From contig CM060732.1 of assembly GCA_030704615.1 (NCBI GenBank), forward strand, positions 3,782,001 to 3,846,000: a stretch of DNA of 64,000 bases, in the 5' to 3' direction. This DNA is from Takakia lepidozioides. Taxonomy: Eukaryota; Streptophyta; Takakiopsida; Takakiales; Takakiaceae. The position numbers were made by a program, and so were the translations under genes. The notes beneath the pieces were generated by a model. The model was given only the letters and a program-made list of their open reading frames with translations. It ran no database searches and had not been told where the DNA came from. This document shows, in pieces, positions 22,142 through 33,299 of the stretch. How positions within the stretch are numbered: position 1 is the first letter of the stretch; each line of letters starts with the position of its first letter.

Positions 22142-23986
22142 TTATCTCAAGAGACTATCTCTGATCCCTCCCTTCGGCACGTAGAGACGCTTTTGCTTAT
22201 ACCGGAGCAGTCCATTTTGTAAGTGGAACTGCGATTTAACCCCCATCCTCAAGTCCCGCATCACGGACTTCGCCATCTCATCCTTCCGGTAAGCCTTCCG
22301 GATCTTCCTTTGGAGCGACGTCTCGCCCTTGTACACCAACATGAGCTGCTGCTTTCTATTTAAAGCATTGGCCACCACATTGTCCCGTCCCGGTTTGTAC
22401 TGGATATCCACGTCAAACACCGCCAAAGTATCTTGCCACCTAGTTGTTTTGGGGACAACTTAGGCTGCGTGGGAAAATACTTCACGGTGACATTGTTCGT
22501 GAACACCTTCACCGGGTTGGAACCAACATAGTGGCGCCAAAGCTCAAAGCAATGCACCACCGCCTTCATTTCCTTCTCATGCGTAGGCCACCGTCGCTCC
22601 ACTTCATTCAGTTTCTTACTTTTGTAAGCCACTGGACGTCCATCCTGCATGAGTACACCCCCTATTGCGAAGTCCGACGCATCCGTATGAATCTCAAATG
22701 GATGGTCGAACTCCGAGATTTTGAGGACTGGAGCTTCCGCCATCCGCTGCTTCAACTCGGCAAAAGCTTGGCCATAAAAGGTGTTCCATACCCAGACTTT
22801 GGATTTACACAGAAGATCTGACAGCTGCCCCGCGATCTTAGCGAAATTTCTCACATATTTCCGGTAATAGGCGAGTCCTAGGAAGGATCGCACTCCCGGG
22901 ACCGAAGTCGGAGGCTCCCAGTCCAAGATCGCTCTCACCTTCCTGTCATCCATTTTGACCCCATCTTGTGTAATCACATGCCCCAGGAACTCCACTTTTG
23001 TGACCCCGAATTCGTACTTTGAAGCTTTGGCATACAGCTTCCTTTCTCACCCTTTTTAGGTGCTCCAGGTGCTCTTCCTTTGTTTTTGAGTACACCAGTA
23101 TGTCGTCGATGTATACGATCACAAAGTCATCCAACCACTCCTGGAAAAGGTTGTTCATTGGCGTGCTAAAGGTCGCGGGTGCGTTGGTAAGCCCAAAAGG
23201 CATCACCAAGAACTCATACGAACCATATCTTGTCCTGCACGCGGTCTTCTCCTCATCTCCTTCTGCCACTCGGATCTGATGATACCCGGAGCGCAAATCG
23301 ATCCGGCTGAAATACTTTGCTTCTGCCAACCAATCGAAGAGGTTGTCGATCCTTGGCAAAAGGTACCGGTTCTTGATAGTCATCTTATTCAGGGCCCTGT
23401 AATCGACACACATCCGCAGCGTCCCATCCTTCTTGTCTGCGAATAGCACCGGGGCTCCGTAAGATGACTTACTCGGCCGGATGTACCCCTTTGACATTAG
23501 ATCCTTGAGCTGAGTCTTCAGCTCGACCAACTCTCTGTGGCTCAACCGGTAGGGCGCCTTGGCAGGCGGTTCCGACCCCGGTATCACCTCAATCTTGTGG
23601 TCAACTCCCCTTCGCGGTGGCAAGCCGCTTGGTAAATCCTCCGGCATCACATCCTAGTATTTCTCCAAGATCCCCTTGATCCAATTTGGGCTCGGCTCCC
23701 CATCGCCTTCTCCTTTCACTTGTCTTACGTAAAGCAAAAACTGGGGCTCGTGTGGCTCCTCCACGGCCCACTCCCTTGCTGACAGAAGGTTTATTCGCCC
23801 TCCCACGGGTTTGGGCGTTTTCGACACTCGTAAAACTTCGCCACCATTCCCACACGGCAGCGTCACTACTCTCTTGTGGCCATCTATGACCGCTCCGGAT
23901 TTGCTCAAAAAGGTCATCCCCAAAATGAGATCCACTCCATCGATCTCGCAAATGGTGAAGTTCTCACGTCCCTCCCAACTCCCCAA
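22142..23986 (-). pseudogene. chromovirus protease C-half, reverse transcriptase and RNase H
   Basis: The minus strand reads, from 23986, a late protease segment (LILGMTFLSKSGAVI), then a TAG stop at 23654-23656. The reverse transcriptase follows ([16 protein letters not shown]; catalytic YIDDILVYS). A frameshift at about 22946-22995 leads into the tether/RNase H (FEIHTDASDFAIGGVL), and a second at about 22360-22426 into the connection region (DIQYKPGRDNVVANAL). Catalytic residues of the polymerase are intact although the frame is broken. It belongs to the element at 19232-26089 and needs trans-acting proteins to move. Confidence 0.88.
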
Positions 23987-24107
23987 TTGAAGAGAACATC
24001 GAACGCCAACCTCGTCGCCAATTGTGGTTCTCTTTTGGCAGAACGCACTTCAATAGAGGCCCCCACGTCACTTGTCGGGAGCCCCAGCTTTCATGCCGTT
24101 GCCGGTG

Positions 24108-25317
24108 TCATGAAGGAGTGCGACGCTCTATGTCCACCAACAACGACACGTTAGTTCCGGAAATTATCCCATCCACGAACAATAATTGACTCACTTTACG
24201 CAAGGCACCAGTTTCCTGATACAACTCACAATAGTAGTTGCCTACCTTGCAAGTCTTGGCAACCACCGCTTCCACCAAGCGGCTGATGGACTCTTCCAAC
24301 AGCTCTGTGGTCGCCCGAGTCATGTTCAATTGTCGGGGCTTTGCGCACTTTTTAGCCATGTGCCCGGGCTCCCTGCAATTAAAGCACACTCCATCGAAGG
24401 TCGCCTTTTGTCCGCCATAAGGCGTCACACCTGATTTACCTTTCGGAGCATCGGGTGTCGTCTTGGCGTGTGAAGGCCCTCCCTTCGATTTCCACATGCC
24501 ATTGTCGCCGCGTGGCCAATCCCACTTCTTTTCTGGTTGAAAAGAGTCACCCTCCCGCCGGGTCTTTTTGTGGTTCAGCTCCATACGGCCTTGTCTTTCG
24601 CCCTTAGGGACATCCGAGAAGCATTCAACCCTCTCAATTGCCTCGTTCAAAGTCTTAGGTGGCTTTTCCTCCAACTTCTGTCTGGCCCACGGGGCCAGTC
24701 CCGCCACAAAGTTGAAGACCATTTCTGGTTCTGCCATGTCCACGACTTCGAGCAACAGCACATTGAAAGCCTAAACATATCCCCGAATGTCATCTGTTTG
24801 TTTCAAATTCCTCATCTTGTCCCGGACGAGCCAGGACGCATTGAGGCGCACAAACTGTCTCTTCATCAGTTCCTTGAACCCACTCCAGTTCAAGGTTTCC
24901 GGGTTTGGACCTCGGTCGAGAAGGCGTTTCCACCATTGTTGAGCATAGCCCCTCAAATAGGTAGGAGCCACTTCCACCCGATCCTCGTCACTCAACTTGG
25001 CCGCCCGGAAGTACTGCTCTAGCTCCAAGAGCCAGGTGTTGAGTGCCTTCCGATTTCGGACGCCCTCGTAGGTGCCGGGTTCCTTAGGCTTCACCTTAAA
25101 CTTTGCCAAACTGCGCCAACAACCCTTCTCAAAAGGCTGCTGGCATGGGAGGCATCTGTTGGTCTGTCGGAGCTCTCAGGGATTCCTCGGGCTCCAACTC
25201 CTCAATTTCCTCCCGTTCTTCAAATGGCCGCTTCGGTGACACGTCGCCCCCATCGGGCTCACCAGGATAATCATCTTTCGGGCTGTTCTGCTTTTGCTTT
25301 GGCTTGCCCGACCCCAT
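24108..25317 (-). pseudogene. chromovirus gag and protease start
   Basis: It starts at the ATG 25315-25317, 42 bp inside the PBS, with an acidic leader (EEREEIEELEPEESLRAP). The frame shifts near 25110-25130 into the capsid domain (GYAQQWWKRLL, FKELMKRQFVRLNASW). A TAG at 24771-24773 interrupts it. It then continues with LAPWARQKLEEKPPKTLNEA and a CCHC zinc knuckle (CFNCREPGHMAKKC). The frame is lost near 24128, exactly at the aspartic-protease active site, where the aspartate remains but the following residues do not. No complete Gag can be made. Confidence 0.85.
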
Positions 25318-25358
25318 GATGAGGCCGAACCTAAGGACGATCGCGTACTAAACTCTAA

Positions 25359-25370
25359 GCTCTGATACCA
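25359..25370 (-). promoter_or_regulatory. primer-binding site, initiator tRNA-Met type
   Basis: TGGTATCAGAGC on the minus strand, two bases inside the 5' LTR. It is complementary to the 3' end of plant initiator tRNA-Met, the usual primer of plant Ty3 chromoviruses and Ty1 elements. It fixes the element's orientation. Confidence 0.92.
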
Positions 25371-25372
25371 AG

Positions 25373-26089
25373 TGTCGCGCACCTCACTTCGGTAAGCTCC
25401 CCTTCAAGTCATAGTTACTCGCTTTGATGCGCGTGCCTAACTCCCAACCTGGCCGCCGGGCCAACTTGGAGTTTCGGCTACTCACCGGGACATAACGGTC
25501 CCCCTTTACTCTTCCACCAGACCCTCCACCAATTTGGACCTAGTGGAAATTCCCTTTGGTAGATGGCAGTCCGGAATAGCTCCCCACTCCTTGGTCGTTT
25601 TCCGGCTCGCTCGCTTACTCACTAGTTTTTAATCACCAACGGGCTTGCACCGTTCTCGGGGTTACTACTCCCTATATATACTTCTGTGACTGTCCGCGAG
25701 GGTTTCACAAACAATTTTATGGCGAACCACCACGAAGACCCTCGATTCCCGGTGATGAGTCGCGGTGAGTCTTGGCCCACCCACCACGGCCCCATTGGAC
25801 CGTGGTGAGTCCCAAGACTCCCCACGACTCCCACCACAAGGTCTCCGCCCCATGGTGAGTCCTATGCCACCCCCACTAAGTCCCACTAAGCTACCTCCAC
25901 CCCTTGTGGAGCCACCCCCACCGCAACCCGGTGTGCGGGGCTCCACCTAGTGAGCGCCTCCGCCTCCTTGAGTGCCTTGGGCACTCAAGGGTGCTTCAGC
26001 CCCCCGTACTATTGCTGCCACTGCCCCCACCACAGGGGCAGCCCCTCCTGCGTCCGACCCCCCTGCCCTCAAGGCAAAGGGCCGCGACA
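25373..26089 (-). repeat. 5' LTR of the chromovirus (717 bp)
   Basis: Direct repeat of 19232-19958. On the minus strand it holds a TATA motif (TATATATAGG, near 25672-25681) about 410 bp from the LTR start, so transcription probably begins near 25648 and leaves ~275 bp of R plus U5. Confidence 0.93.
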
Positions 26090-26263
26090 TAAAATTAGAC
26101 TCTACGCTCGGCCTTGGTCATGTACTATTGTATTACATAAAGTTCATATTTGATTCTTGCTCATGCATCGTGTTTTGCTCGGACCACATCGGTCTCATTT
26201 TCCAGTCTAGTCTTGTTCGTTGTATTCGAGTCGGTTATTCCATTGTCTTTGACACCTGCAAAT

Positions 26264-26460
26264 GATGGATGAATGTTTGATGCAATTTCGATGAACTCTG
26301 GATGAACTCTGGAAGAATGTATGATTAACACTGGCCAACCGATGGATGGACAAGCGAGAAATGGATGAATGCATGGATGAACAATTGACAAGAGGATGGA
26401 TGACGAGTGGTTGTATTGTGGACGCCTCAATTATAGATGAATGGAGAAACGTAGATGAAG
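26264..26460. repeat. GGATGAAT-type short repeat array
   Basis: Many imperfect copies of GGATGAA / GATGGATGAATG over 200 bp. Similar arrays lie at 28650-28996 and 59278-59440. At 59 kb the array is again followed by the ~260-bp repeat described next, so array and repeat travel together. Confidence 0.6.
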
Positions 26461-26555
26461 GAAGTTATGAAGAGAAGAACAGGTACAGAAGCACACACCG
26501 GATTTAAATCAAACAACTTGTTATCGGTTTATTGATAGATAGTTTGAAAGAAATG

Positions 26556-26850
26556 GATCATTTTGAACAAGAAGATCCACTGCTAGAGGAGTTTAGGGCC
26601 GAAACTGAAGCACAACTATCAATGAACACCCTAGCCCTGCTATCCACATTTCCCCGATGGTCGCAAAGCAGAGATGATGCTCTAACTGCAGCCTCCACAT
26701 AACACGACAATTCAAGAAGGGGGGGCGGACTTGGAAAGAAGTTTGGTTGGCAAAAAAAAAGGGAGGAACCTCGATATTCTTGGACTCTTGCAAAAACATC
26801 CCAAAGTTTCATGAGAATCCCACAGTCTGTCACCACAGTGGAGGCCCAAC
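26556..26850 (-). repeat. dispersed ~260-290 bp repeat, copy 1
   Basis: Shares long blocks with 59518-59810: AAGAAGATCC near the left edge, ACRCTAGCCCTGCT, and on the minus strand the reading CQPNFFPSPP matching NPDFFPSPP. Both copies have the GGATGAAT array on the same side. Here it lies at the 3' side of the methyltransferase-like exon. It may be the end of a mobile element or a gene's conserved 3' region. Confidence 0.55.
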
Positions 26851-26894
26851 GGAAGAAGAAAAACCTGACAAAGAATAACGTAAAAGAATGGTGT

Positions 26895-27486
26895 AGACTT
26901 ATTCACAATCAAAATCGTCGTGAATCTCCATGTCCTCGTGATCCACCGCACTGCTGCGACCGCCCCCTCTGTCTGCGTGGCTGAAGTCGAGCCCTCATGG
27001 AGAGGAGCTATCACCTCATTGTAGAGGTTAGCATCGCCATCAAAGGCGAACAGATGCCTTCTTGCTGCCTTGCACGCATGGAATGAAGCCCTTGCATGTA
27101 AAACCGAACAATGAGCAAAGAGTAAGGCCTCACTGCAATCTAATAAGAACAGCAAATGAAGGCAGAACATTGCGAGATTGTCACTGCAAAACCACGAACC
27201 TGTTCCAAGAGTGAGATCAACAACTCGGGACCCACGAACGCTGCAAGACTCGATGACAGTCTGCATGAAGGCCGGACTCTTCTCCCGTGCACCTCTCCAT
27301 GGGTCATCGGACGCCCGCAACACTGTAAGTGTTACGTCCACATAGTTGTAGATGAAATCATCATCCACCGGATCGCAAGAGGAGTCAACATGCGCCCCCC
27401 CCCTTCAGGACTTCGAACTCCTTCACGGAAGACGGTGTGGATGGGTGACATTCTCTTACAAGACAGTGCGCGTCGAAAGCACGAGT
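26895..27486 (-). pseudogene. DNA-methyltransferase-like domain exon
   Basis: On the minus strand an acceptor (TTTGTGTAG) at 27487 opens a frame reading AFDAHCLVRECHP and SSVKEFEVLKGG. After a frame change in a run of nine G, it reads HVDSSCDPVDDDF, YVDVTLTVLRASDDPW and REKSPAFMQTVIESC. Then come SRVVDLTLGTG (SAM-binding motif I) and CKAARRHLFAFDGDANLYNE. The order SPAF..V-VDL-GTG..C..A.RH...D.D resembles the C-terminal SAM-binding half of N6-adenine/N4-cytosine type DNA methylases (family knowledge). No DPPY/NPPY catalytic motif was found in this piece. The frame stays open between motif I and the RRHLF block, so a small in-frame intron cannot be excluded. Function is inferred; the gene is split and at least one frame is broken. 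Confidence 0.55.
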
Positions 27487-27564
27487 CTACACAAACAAAC
27501 AGGGAAGACACTGGAGTGGCATGGAAGCCGGGGCCGGGGAAAGATTAATGGCAACAACACTTGT

Positions 27565-28342
27565 ACCATGCTTGCGTCAACGCAAGCATGGTGGAAGGAG
27601 AAGGTGACACAAAAACGCAAAACACAAGCTTCAAAACCATAGTGACATTTCTGGAGGGTTGAAAGCAAATGATGAAATGAGAATGTACCTTTTGGCTTGG
27701 GAAGTCCCCCTTTGTGAGTGGCAAGCTGTTCACCCCATTCCAACTTTTAATGACCTTCATTCCACCCAACTTGAGGAAACCAGCGAGTTGGCGCCGACAC
27801 TTCGCATTGGCTGCTTGGAGGATGAGCAAACATATACCTGCGATGAAAGCAAACAAAAAATTAACAGAAGCCAATCAGTGATATTAGAACAGCCAGAATA
27901 TCTTCGCAACACTGATCCCTATATGTGTTGTGGATACAACACACTGTAAATACAGGCTGGAATCATGCTGGTATCAACGCAAGCCTGATCCGAGGCCTAA
28001 GAGAAGTCCCCTCACCCACACTGCCCACTGTCCGTATTCATGCTTGCGTCAACGCAAGCATGATCCAGTCATGAAAAAAGACCCCTCTCCCACACTCTGT
28101 GCACTTGGATGGACCCAGAAAAACTAGCAACCCTCTCCTCCTAGTACTTTGTATTCATCCTTGTGTCAACGCAAGCATGATTCCAGTCTTGCAAGAAGTC
28201 CAAGGACGACTCCTCGGTTAGTGGCAGCATGGAATATGCCATAACCTGCGCGGAGTCAGTCCAAAGCCATTTTGTAAAATAAAGTCAACCACCAGAAGCG
28301 AACAGGGTCATAAAACTTCAATTCTACTTGCGTTAATGCAAG
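27565..28342. repeat. five CTTGCG-type palindromes
   Basis: 27565-27592 has perfect 13-bp arms around CA. 28038-28063 has perfect 12-bp arms. 28155-28180, 28327-28342 and a degenerate copy near 27964-27988 complete the set. The core is CTTGCGTCAACGCAAG or its TTAATG variant. The copies at 27964, 28038 and 28155 also share flanks (GATCC, AGAAGTCC), as in a diverged ~75-120 bp tandem. They fall in non-coding gaps between exon-like segments of the minus-strand gene. Confidence 0.75.
27689..27810 (-). pseudogene. probable exon of the methyltransferase-like gene
   Basis: Bounded by acceptor CTCCAAGCAG (27811-27812) and donor GTACAT (27683-27688). It reads CRRQLAGFLKLGGMKVIK and LPLTKGDFPSQK without stops over 122 bp. 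It is on the same strand and between the other exons. Assignment to one gene is inferred from position and open frame. Confidence 0.4.
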
Positions 28343-28649
28343 CCTGATCCTGTGTAGCTAGGAAGTGAAATTTTGGTTGAATGCAGAACTCACCGTGTAC
28401 ATATACTCCAGTCAGGGATGCCTCGGCGTGAGCCTCGTCGCTTGAGCGCGTGAGTGCAGCTGCGCTCACGCCATGTCACCTTGCGCCCACGCCACATCAC
28501 CGGGCTCACTCCACATCATCGCGCTTAAACGCCGCGTCACCGCGTGCCAAGGAAGAAGCGGAGTGTATTTCCGCGGAAGAGCACCCTTAACCGCGGAAAC
28601 AAGTTGGACAACATAATAAAAGGACGTGGTCATTCCCACCTGAAAGCAA

Positions 28650-28996
28650 CAGATGAATGTAGGATGGATGAAACATAGATGGATGAGTGCGAACAATGCA
28701 AGTAGATGGATGAATGTGTGATGGATGAGAGTACAATGGATGAATGTATAATGGATGTTGAATAATGGAAAACATTCATGAATGGAGGATGCATGAATAC
28801 ACATTAGATGAATGCACAATGTATATGACATGAGTGTGTGGGGTTTGTAAGATGGATTCGAAAGTATAGTGGATGAATGTACAATGGATGTTGAATAATG
28901 GAAAACATTCATGAATGGAGGATACATGAATACAGTGTAGATGAATGCACAATGGATATGACATGAATGTGTGGGGTTTGTGGGATGGATTCCTGA
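28650..28996. repeat. GATGAATG array with a 133-bp tandem duplication
   Basis: Dense ATGGATGAATG words. Within it a ~133-bp unit (containing GGAAAACATTCATGAATGGA at 28767 and 28900) occurs twice in a row. Minus-strand ORFs here are low-complexity artefacts of the array. Confidence 0.65.
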
Positions 28997-29029
28997 AGAT
29001 TGCCATTTCAATCTGAGTGGATTCTTTGT

Positions 29030-29437
29030 TTCCATTTTTTTCTTTCTGCCGGAACAACTGCAATGAAGTAAGGGAATTCAATCTCTCGGGAGACACTAAT
29101 GTGCTTTTCCCATTTGTATCCGTCAGTGACACATAAAAAACTTGTGCACCAAGTCTGTATCCATGCACGAAATCAGTTTCCAATTTGTAATGTCACGGGA
29201 AAGTGGAGAACGCACAACAGGCATAGATATCATCCGGCATATAGGGATGTCAAGACGTCCTCCAGATACGAGCATGTCCCTAATAACCTCCTGGGAGTTT
29301 ACCTTCTGGAATGACATGAGTTCTTTCACCTTGTCAAGGTAGTGCACTTCAGGTTCATCTGTTTCATCGCTATTCTCCGAACTCTTCGCAGAGTCGTCCC
29401 AATCTCCAGAACCTTTTGCCTCTGTTCCTGTTAGCTT
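29030..29437 (-). pseudogene. exon of methyltransferase-like gene, cut by the giant Ty3 element
   Basis: From the insertion point the minus strand reads LTGTEAKGSGDWDDSAKSSE, EPEVHYLDKVKELMSFQKVN, VIRDMLVSGGRLDIPICRM and SRDITNWK. After a frame change near 29180 it reads ETDFVHGYRLGAQVFYVSLT and LVSPERLNSLTSLQLFRQKE. On the far side of the 17.2 kb element (46674 to 46628) the same frame is open (IVQKIVKTK) and joins at the AGCTT target duplication. The element therefore landed inside an exon. The family is the one suggested for 26895-27486; I cannot name it. Confidence 0.45.
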
Positions 29438-30375
29438 TGTCAAGCAGCTTTTACTCACCCATCCCTTTGCTATCCGAGGTGGAAACTCCAAGATAGAAGA
29501 GTTGGATATCTCTAAGCACTCAGCCCGCTCAGTACAATCGGTCATGACCTGCAGCTAGTGAATCATGGTTGTGCTTCCCATTTGTATTCCTTCTTGCCTT
29601 CATGTTATCAATTTACCTTATCTGATACTGAAGCATCAGATTGCTTCAGTATCTACTTAGTTCTAGTTTATCATGCATTCATTTCACAGCTTCCCTCATG
29701 TCTCTCTACACAGTGTGCTTGTATCGAATAAGTATCAGATTATGATTTATCAGGTACTAGGCCAATGTCAAGGTGACTCTAATCCGCCCTACAGTATCAC
29801 TACAGCTCTGCATGTAATAAGCATGTACTGTTCATCTTTTCTCCTTCTTTGTCCTCTCGTTCTTGCTCTCCGCCTGATCTCCTCTTTTCATCACCCAGAA
29901 ACGCTCCCCATGAAGTGTCTCTTCTTTCCATTGCCGCTCCCCTTATCTGCCCGCAAGCTGTTCTAACCACCTAACTAATTAACCGTCATTCCTGTAGTAA
30001 CACGTTCCTTCTGCAGATGTCGTTCCCTGTCAATGATAAATGTTCCCCATGTACTGTGACAGGCTGTGTCAAGCTGTGCCGAGCTGTGACTGGCTGTGTC
30101 GGCTATGTCGGGCTGTGCGAAGCTGTGGCGGCTGTGACTGGCTGTGACGGGCTGTGCGAAGCTGTCGCGGGCTGTGACTGGCTGTGTAAGGCTATGTCGG
30201 GCTGTGCGAAGCTGTGGTGGCTGTGACTGGCTGTGTCGGGCTGTGTTGGCTATGTAACCCCCCTAAAGCCTGCTGCTACCACCTCTAAGGCTCCTGTTGG
30301 TCTCAGTCTGCACAAAAATTAAGGGTACCCCACAGAACCCATAAAAGCGTCTAAGTCCCAAGCAGCCCTCTAACA
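29438..30375 (-). repeat. 3' LTR of the giant Ty3 element (938 bp)
   Basis: Starts TGTCAAGCAGC and ends CTCTAACA. It includes a GGCTGTG-rich minisatellite at about 30058-30255. The other LTR is 48 bp longer, mainly through this minisatellite and a 12-bp insertion (CTCACAGTCGTT). Differences elsewhere are mostly transitions. Confidence 0.93.
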
Positions 30376-30393
30376 TTTACCCCTCCCCCTCTC
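30376..30393 (-). promoter_or_regulatory. polypurine tract of the giant Ty3 element
   Basis: The minus strand reads GAGAGGGGGAGGGG, then TAAA directly before the 3' LTR. It is a clean purine run in the expected place. Confidence 0.8.
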
Positions 30394-30414
30394 AAAAAGC
30401 CGTGTCCTCACGGT

Positions 30415-31221
30415 TTACTGTTTGGGATTAGCAAACCTTTGTGAGCGAGCACCCTTCTGACGGTGAGAGTCTCGTGAAGGACTCCGTGTGCGAGCCCGAA
30501 TCCTGTCACTGGTTGACAGAGATGATTGAGCACTACCTGGAAATGTCTGACCCTCCTTTGGCTGATAACGAGGTAACCTCTCAGGCATAGGAAATCCCCG
30601 TCGTTTCTTCTCTGCCATCTGAAGTGCATAGTCCTCTGCCATGTCAAAAGAGTCCGCTGAAGAAATAGTAGTATCAGAATCCTCGTCTCCCCTTAGGTGT
30701 TTTAACAGCCGAACTTTAAGTGGAATCCTGTGTGGCATACAATGTTGTCCAACCATATCTGGAAGTTTAAATTGTACAACTGGTTGTAAGCACTGGCACG
30801 CAAAATTAGTGAACGTCCTGAACTCCTTATCTGTATAGGTAAGAGGTGTGCCAATGACTTGGGAACAGTGCAAGTATTTCCATGCCTCATGTCCCTTAAA
30901 GAAAATATCCTCAGGGCCAAATTTCTGTGTTGTCAAATTGTTCCAAGCCGAATGAAACCATGAACGAAGTTGGGAATCCTTCTGCATCATAACTTTTGCA
31001 TCATATAGGTATATATGAGGTGGCACTGAAGGTAAGACCCAATGATCCCCACTGGAATAACTCAGAAATCGCGATTGCATCCTCTGCTGCTCAATGTGAT
31101 AACGTGCCAGAAAACAAGCAGCATAGTATAATCCACAGCCTATGACAATACTTGATACCTCCTTGGTTTTGGTATAAATGTACCCATGTACAACTTGGAA
31201 GGCAATTAATTCCTTCAACAT
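30415..31221 (-). pseudogene. extra coding region after integrase, C-terminal ORF (268 codons)
   Basis: It starts at ATG 31219-31221, overlapping the stop of the preceding ORF by 7 bases (ATGTTGA). It reads GCGLYYAACFLARYHIEQQR, WFHSAWNNLTTQKFGPEDIF and FRTFTNFACQCLQPVV, and ends in a basic Arg/Ser-rich tail (RIRARTRSPSRDSHRQK). No domain is recognised and no membrane segment is clear. It lies in the position where some plant Ty3 elements carry an additional ORF. It ends 22 bp before the polypurine tract. Confidence 0.6.
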
Positions 31222-33212
31222 GGTACCTGCTTCAGACCAGTACCTCGCAAAGTGATGATCTCAATGGGTCGATTGTTCGGAAGAACCTTAGTCCTAGTCG
31301 CCATTGGCAGCCAAATGCGCATGATCTGGTAGTAATGAGCCAACGACTGTGGCGGACTAAATTCCTTCCAAGCCAAATCCAACACAATGGGAATTTGGTT
31401 GAAGGGCATAATCATAGCCCGACTATACTCCCGTGCAGCAGGAGTCTTAGGTGGGTTAAAAGCAGCATCCCCCCATACCTCAAGCTGTGGTGTGGCTGTA
31501 GTAACAACAGGGTCAGTTACCTTCACAGTCACTTGCTGTGGTATTGGTACCACTGGCCCTTCTACCACTGGCATCTCCTGCACCCCTTGCGAAGAAGACT
31601 GAAAAATTAGAGTTCTGGCATGTAAATAAGTAGCCATCAGCTGCTCCTCAGGTACAAAGACTCTCTTGTCAATATTTGAACTCAGGTCATCCACCTGAGT
31701 CTGCAGGCCTTCTACATCCTCCTGTAGCTCCACTATTCTACTATAGACATTGTCTATAGTAGTTGTGGCAATGTTCTGCACCTGCAGTCTGAGCTCATTC
31801 ATCTTGCCCTGGGTGAGCTTCCGTGGTGCTTTGCCTTCCACCGGCCCTTGTGCTAACCAGACCTGCATAAGGTGGTTATCCACCAAGTCGTGTGTGGCAC
31901 CCCTGAGAGTCTGCTCCTTTGAGAGCTTGTACACATCTAACTGCTGCTGTAAAGCCTCCATGCGCTTTGCATGAGGTTCAACCAAACTCGCATAGGCAGC
32001 AGCCAGATTATTGGCTTCCTTCCGAGCCTTGTTAGTCACAGAGAGTTCATTTCTATTGACCATGACTGTTTGTTGCAACTCCAGGATGTACCTCTCTTGG
32101 TCAGCCTCAACCTGTCTGTATTGCTTGAAAGTATTCTCATTGCGACAGATTGTATTCTTCATATCAACAATGAGTTTCGCCTGCTCGATTATCTTTGCCT
32201 CTGCCTTCATACATTTCTCCCCTTGTCTGTTAACTTCTAATGCAGTTTGCTCAAGAGTAGTTGTGAGTGTAGCACATTGTATGGTCATCCTCTCATGTAC
32301 TGCCTGCAACTCTGTATGTAGTGCATTCACTTCTTGCAACTTGCCCTCATGCTTCACCTGCATTTGGTATAACTGTTGTTTATGTGCTTTGTGCAACTGG
32401 TCCTACGCGAGGCCTGCTTCAATCAAATGTCCCTTGGCCAACTGCAAAGCAGCCTTTATGTCCTCTAACTCTTGCTGTAACTTGAGATTGACCTCCTCAT
32501 CGACCTTGTTTGCACACTCAGTGGCAAGTTGAGCCTCAAACTCCTTCCTGAGTTCCTCCCTCAAAGCTGCCAATTGGGTAGATGGAACATGGGATTTCAC
32601 ATAAGTGCCCAACAAATTAAGTGTTCTGCTTATGGAACTCATAAGCATGGCCTGCTGAGGGTCATCATGGTGAGCTTGCTGCTGTTCTTCCTGATCCTCG
32701 ACAGTGTGATGCCTCACCAACCATTCAGGCCATTGCCCCACCAAATTCTCTTCCTGAACCACCTCATCCGCCACAGGTGCTGCAGTGTCTTGATATTCTA
32801 CCCCTGGTACCTCCATCACAGGTGTGGGTATTACATGCACAGCAGGGTTTTCCCTGGACAACCGCTGCACCTCTGGAATCACTGATTCCCTTACCAAGCC
32901 AGAGTTTTCATAGAGAAGGTCACCATTTTCAATTTCGGCCACGACCTGCTTTGTCGTGGGTATGTCCAACCTTTCTCCTTCTAGAGCAATTGGGGGTGAA
33001 GTCATAGCATGTACTAACTGTGGAACCTCCAAAACATCTGAGTCAATTGGTTGTGGTGGCTGTGGTATCGAATTGACTTCCTCTTCCCTCTCTGAAGGCC
33101 GTGCTTCCAATAATAGCAGCTCTTTGTGCTGATGTGCCCCATCCTGCACAAGAGCTTGGGAAACATTATCGTGCGGTTTCCGTGAAGCCAGTGGATCCGC
33201 CACTATAGTCAT
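31215..33212 (-). pseudogene. extra coding region after integrase, coiled-coil ORF (interrupted)
   Basis: Two ORFs in the same frame (33212-32403 and 32396-31215) are separated by one TAG at 32403-32405. The first part is acidic and Pro/Glu-rich and ends with a Glu/Ala/Leu helix (LREELRKEFEAQLATECANK). The second begins with ~200 residues of predicted coiled coil (QVKHEGKLQEVNALHTELQA, QYRQVEADQERYILELQQTV) and has a second helix around VYSRIVELQEDVEGLQTQVD. Its C-terminal part, AHYYQIMRIWLPMATRTKVL, is globular. Function unknown. A structural or Gag-like multimerising role is possible but unproven. Confidence 0.6.
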
Positions 33213-33299
33213 ACCCTGCCTCTATCTCTTAGATTGGTGTTGCCTTGCCAGTCCACCCTCACTGTGTGAAGAGCCCTGCTCTTCAATTGCAGTGGTTTC

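Larger units (their letters stand above)
19232..26089 (-). mobile_element. full-length Ty3 chromovirus retrotransposon, defective
   Basis: A 6858-bp element bounded by direct LTRs (TGTCGCG...CGCGACA) and by a perfect 5-bp target duplication TAAAA (19227-19231 and 26090-26094). It runs on the minus strand: 5' LTR, PBS, gag with CCHC knuckle, protease, reverse transcriptase, RNase H, integrase, chromodomain, a ~0.9 kb non-coding stretch, 3' LTR. The LTRs differ by about 14 substitutions and 3 small indels by eye (~98% identity), so the insertion is fairly recent. The coding region has at least three in-frame stops and several frameshifts, so this copy cannot make its own proteins. The domain order and chromodomain place it among plant chromoviruses; I cannot fix the clade. 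Confidence 0.95.

Noticed and set aside
26895-27486. Horizontal transfer of a bacterial restriction-modification methylase
   Set aside because: The exon borders and plant-like intron signals argue against a recent bacterial origin, and no endonuclease or catalytic DPPY block was seen.
27565-28342. CRISPR-like array of regularly spaced palindromes
   Set aside because: Spacing is irregular, the repeats diverge, intervening sequences are partly related, no cas genes exist, and the context is a plant nucleus.
28466-29035. 189-codon minus-strand ORF rich in His, Ile, Ser
   Set aside because: It is the translation of the GGATGAAT array and its 133-bp duplication, so a low-complexity artefact.
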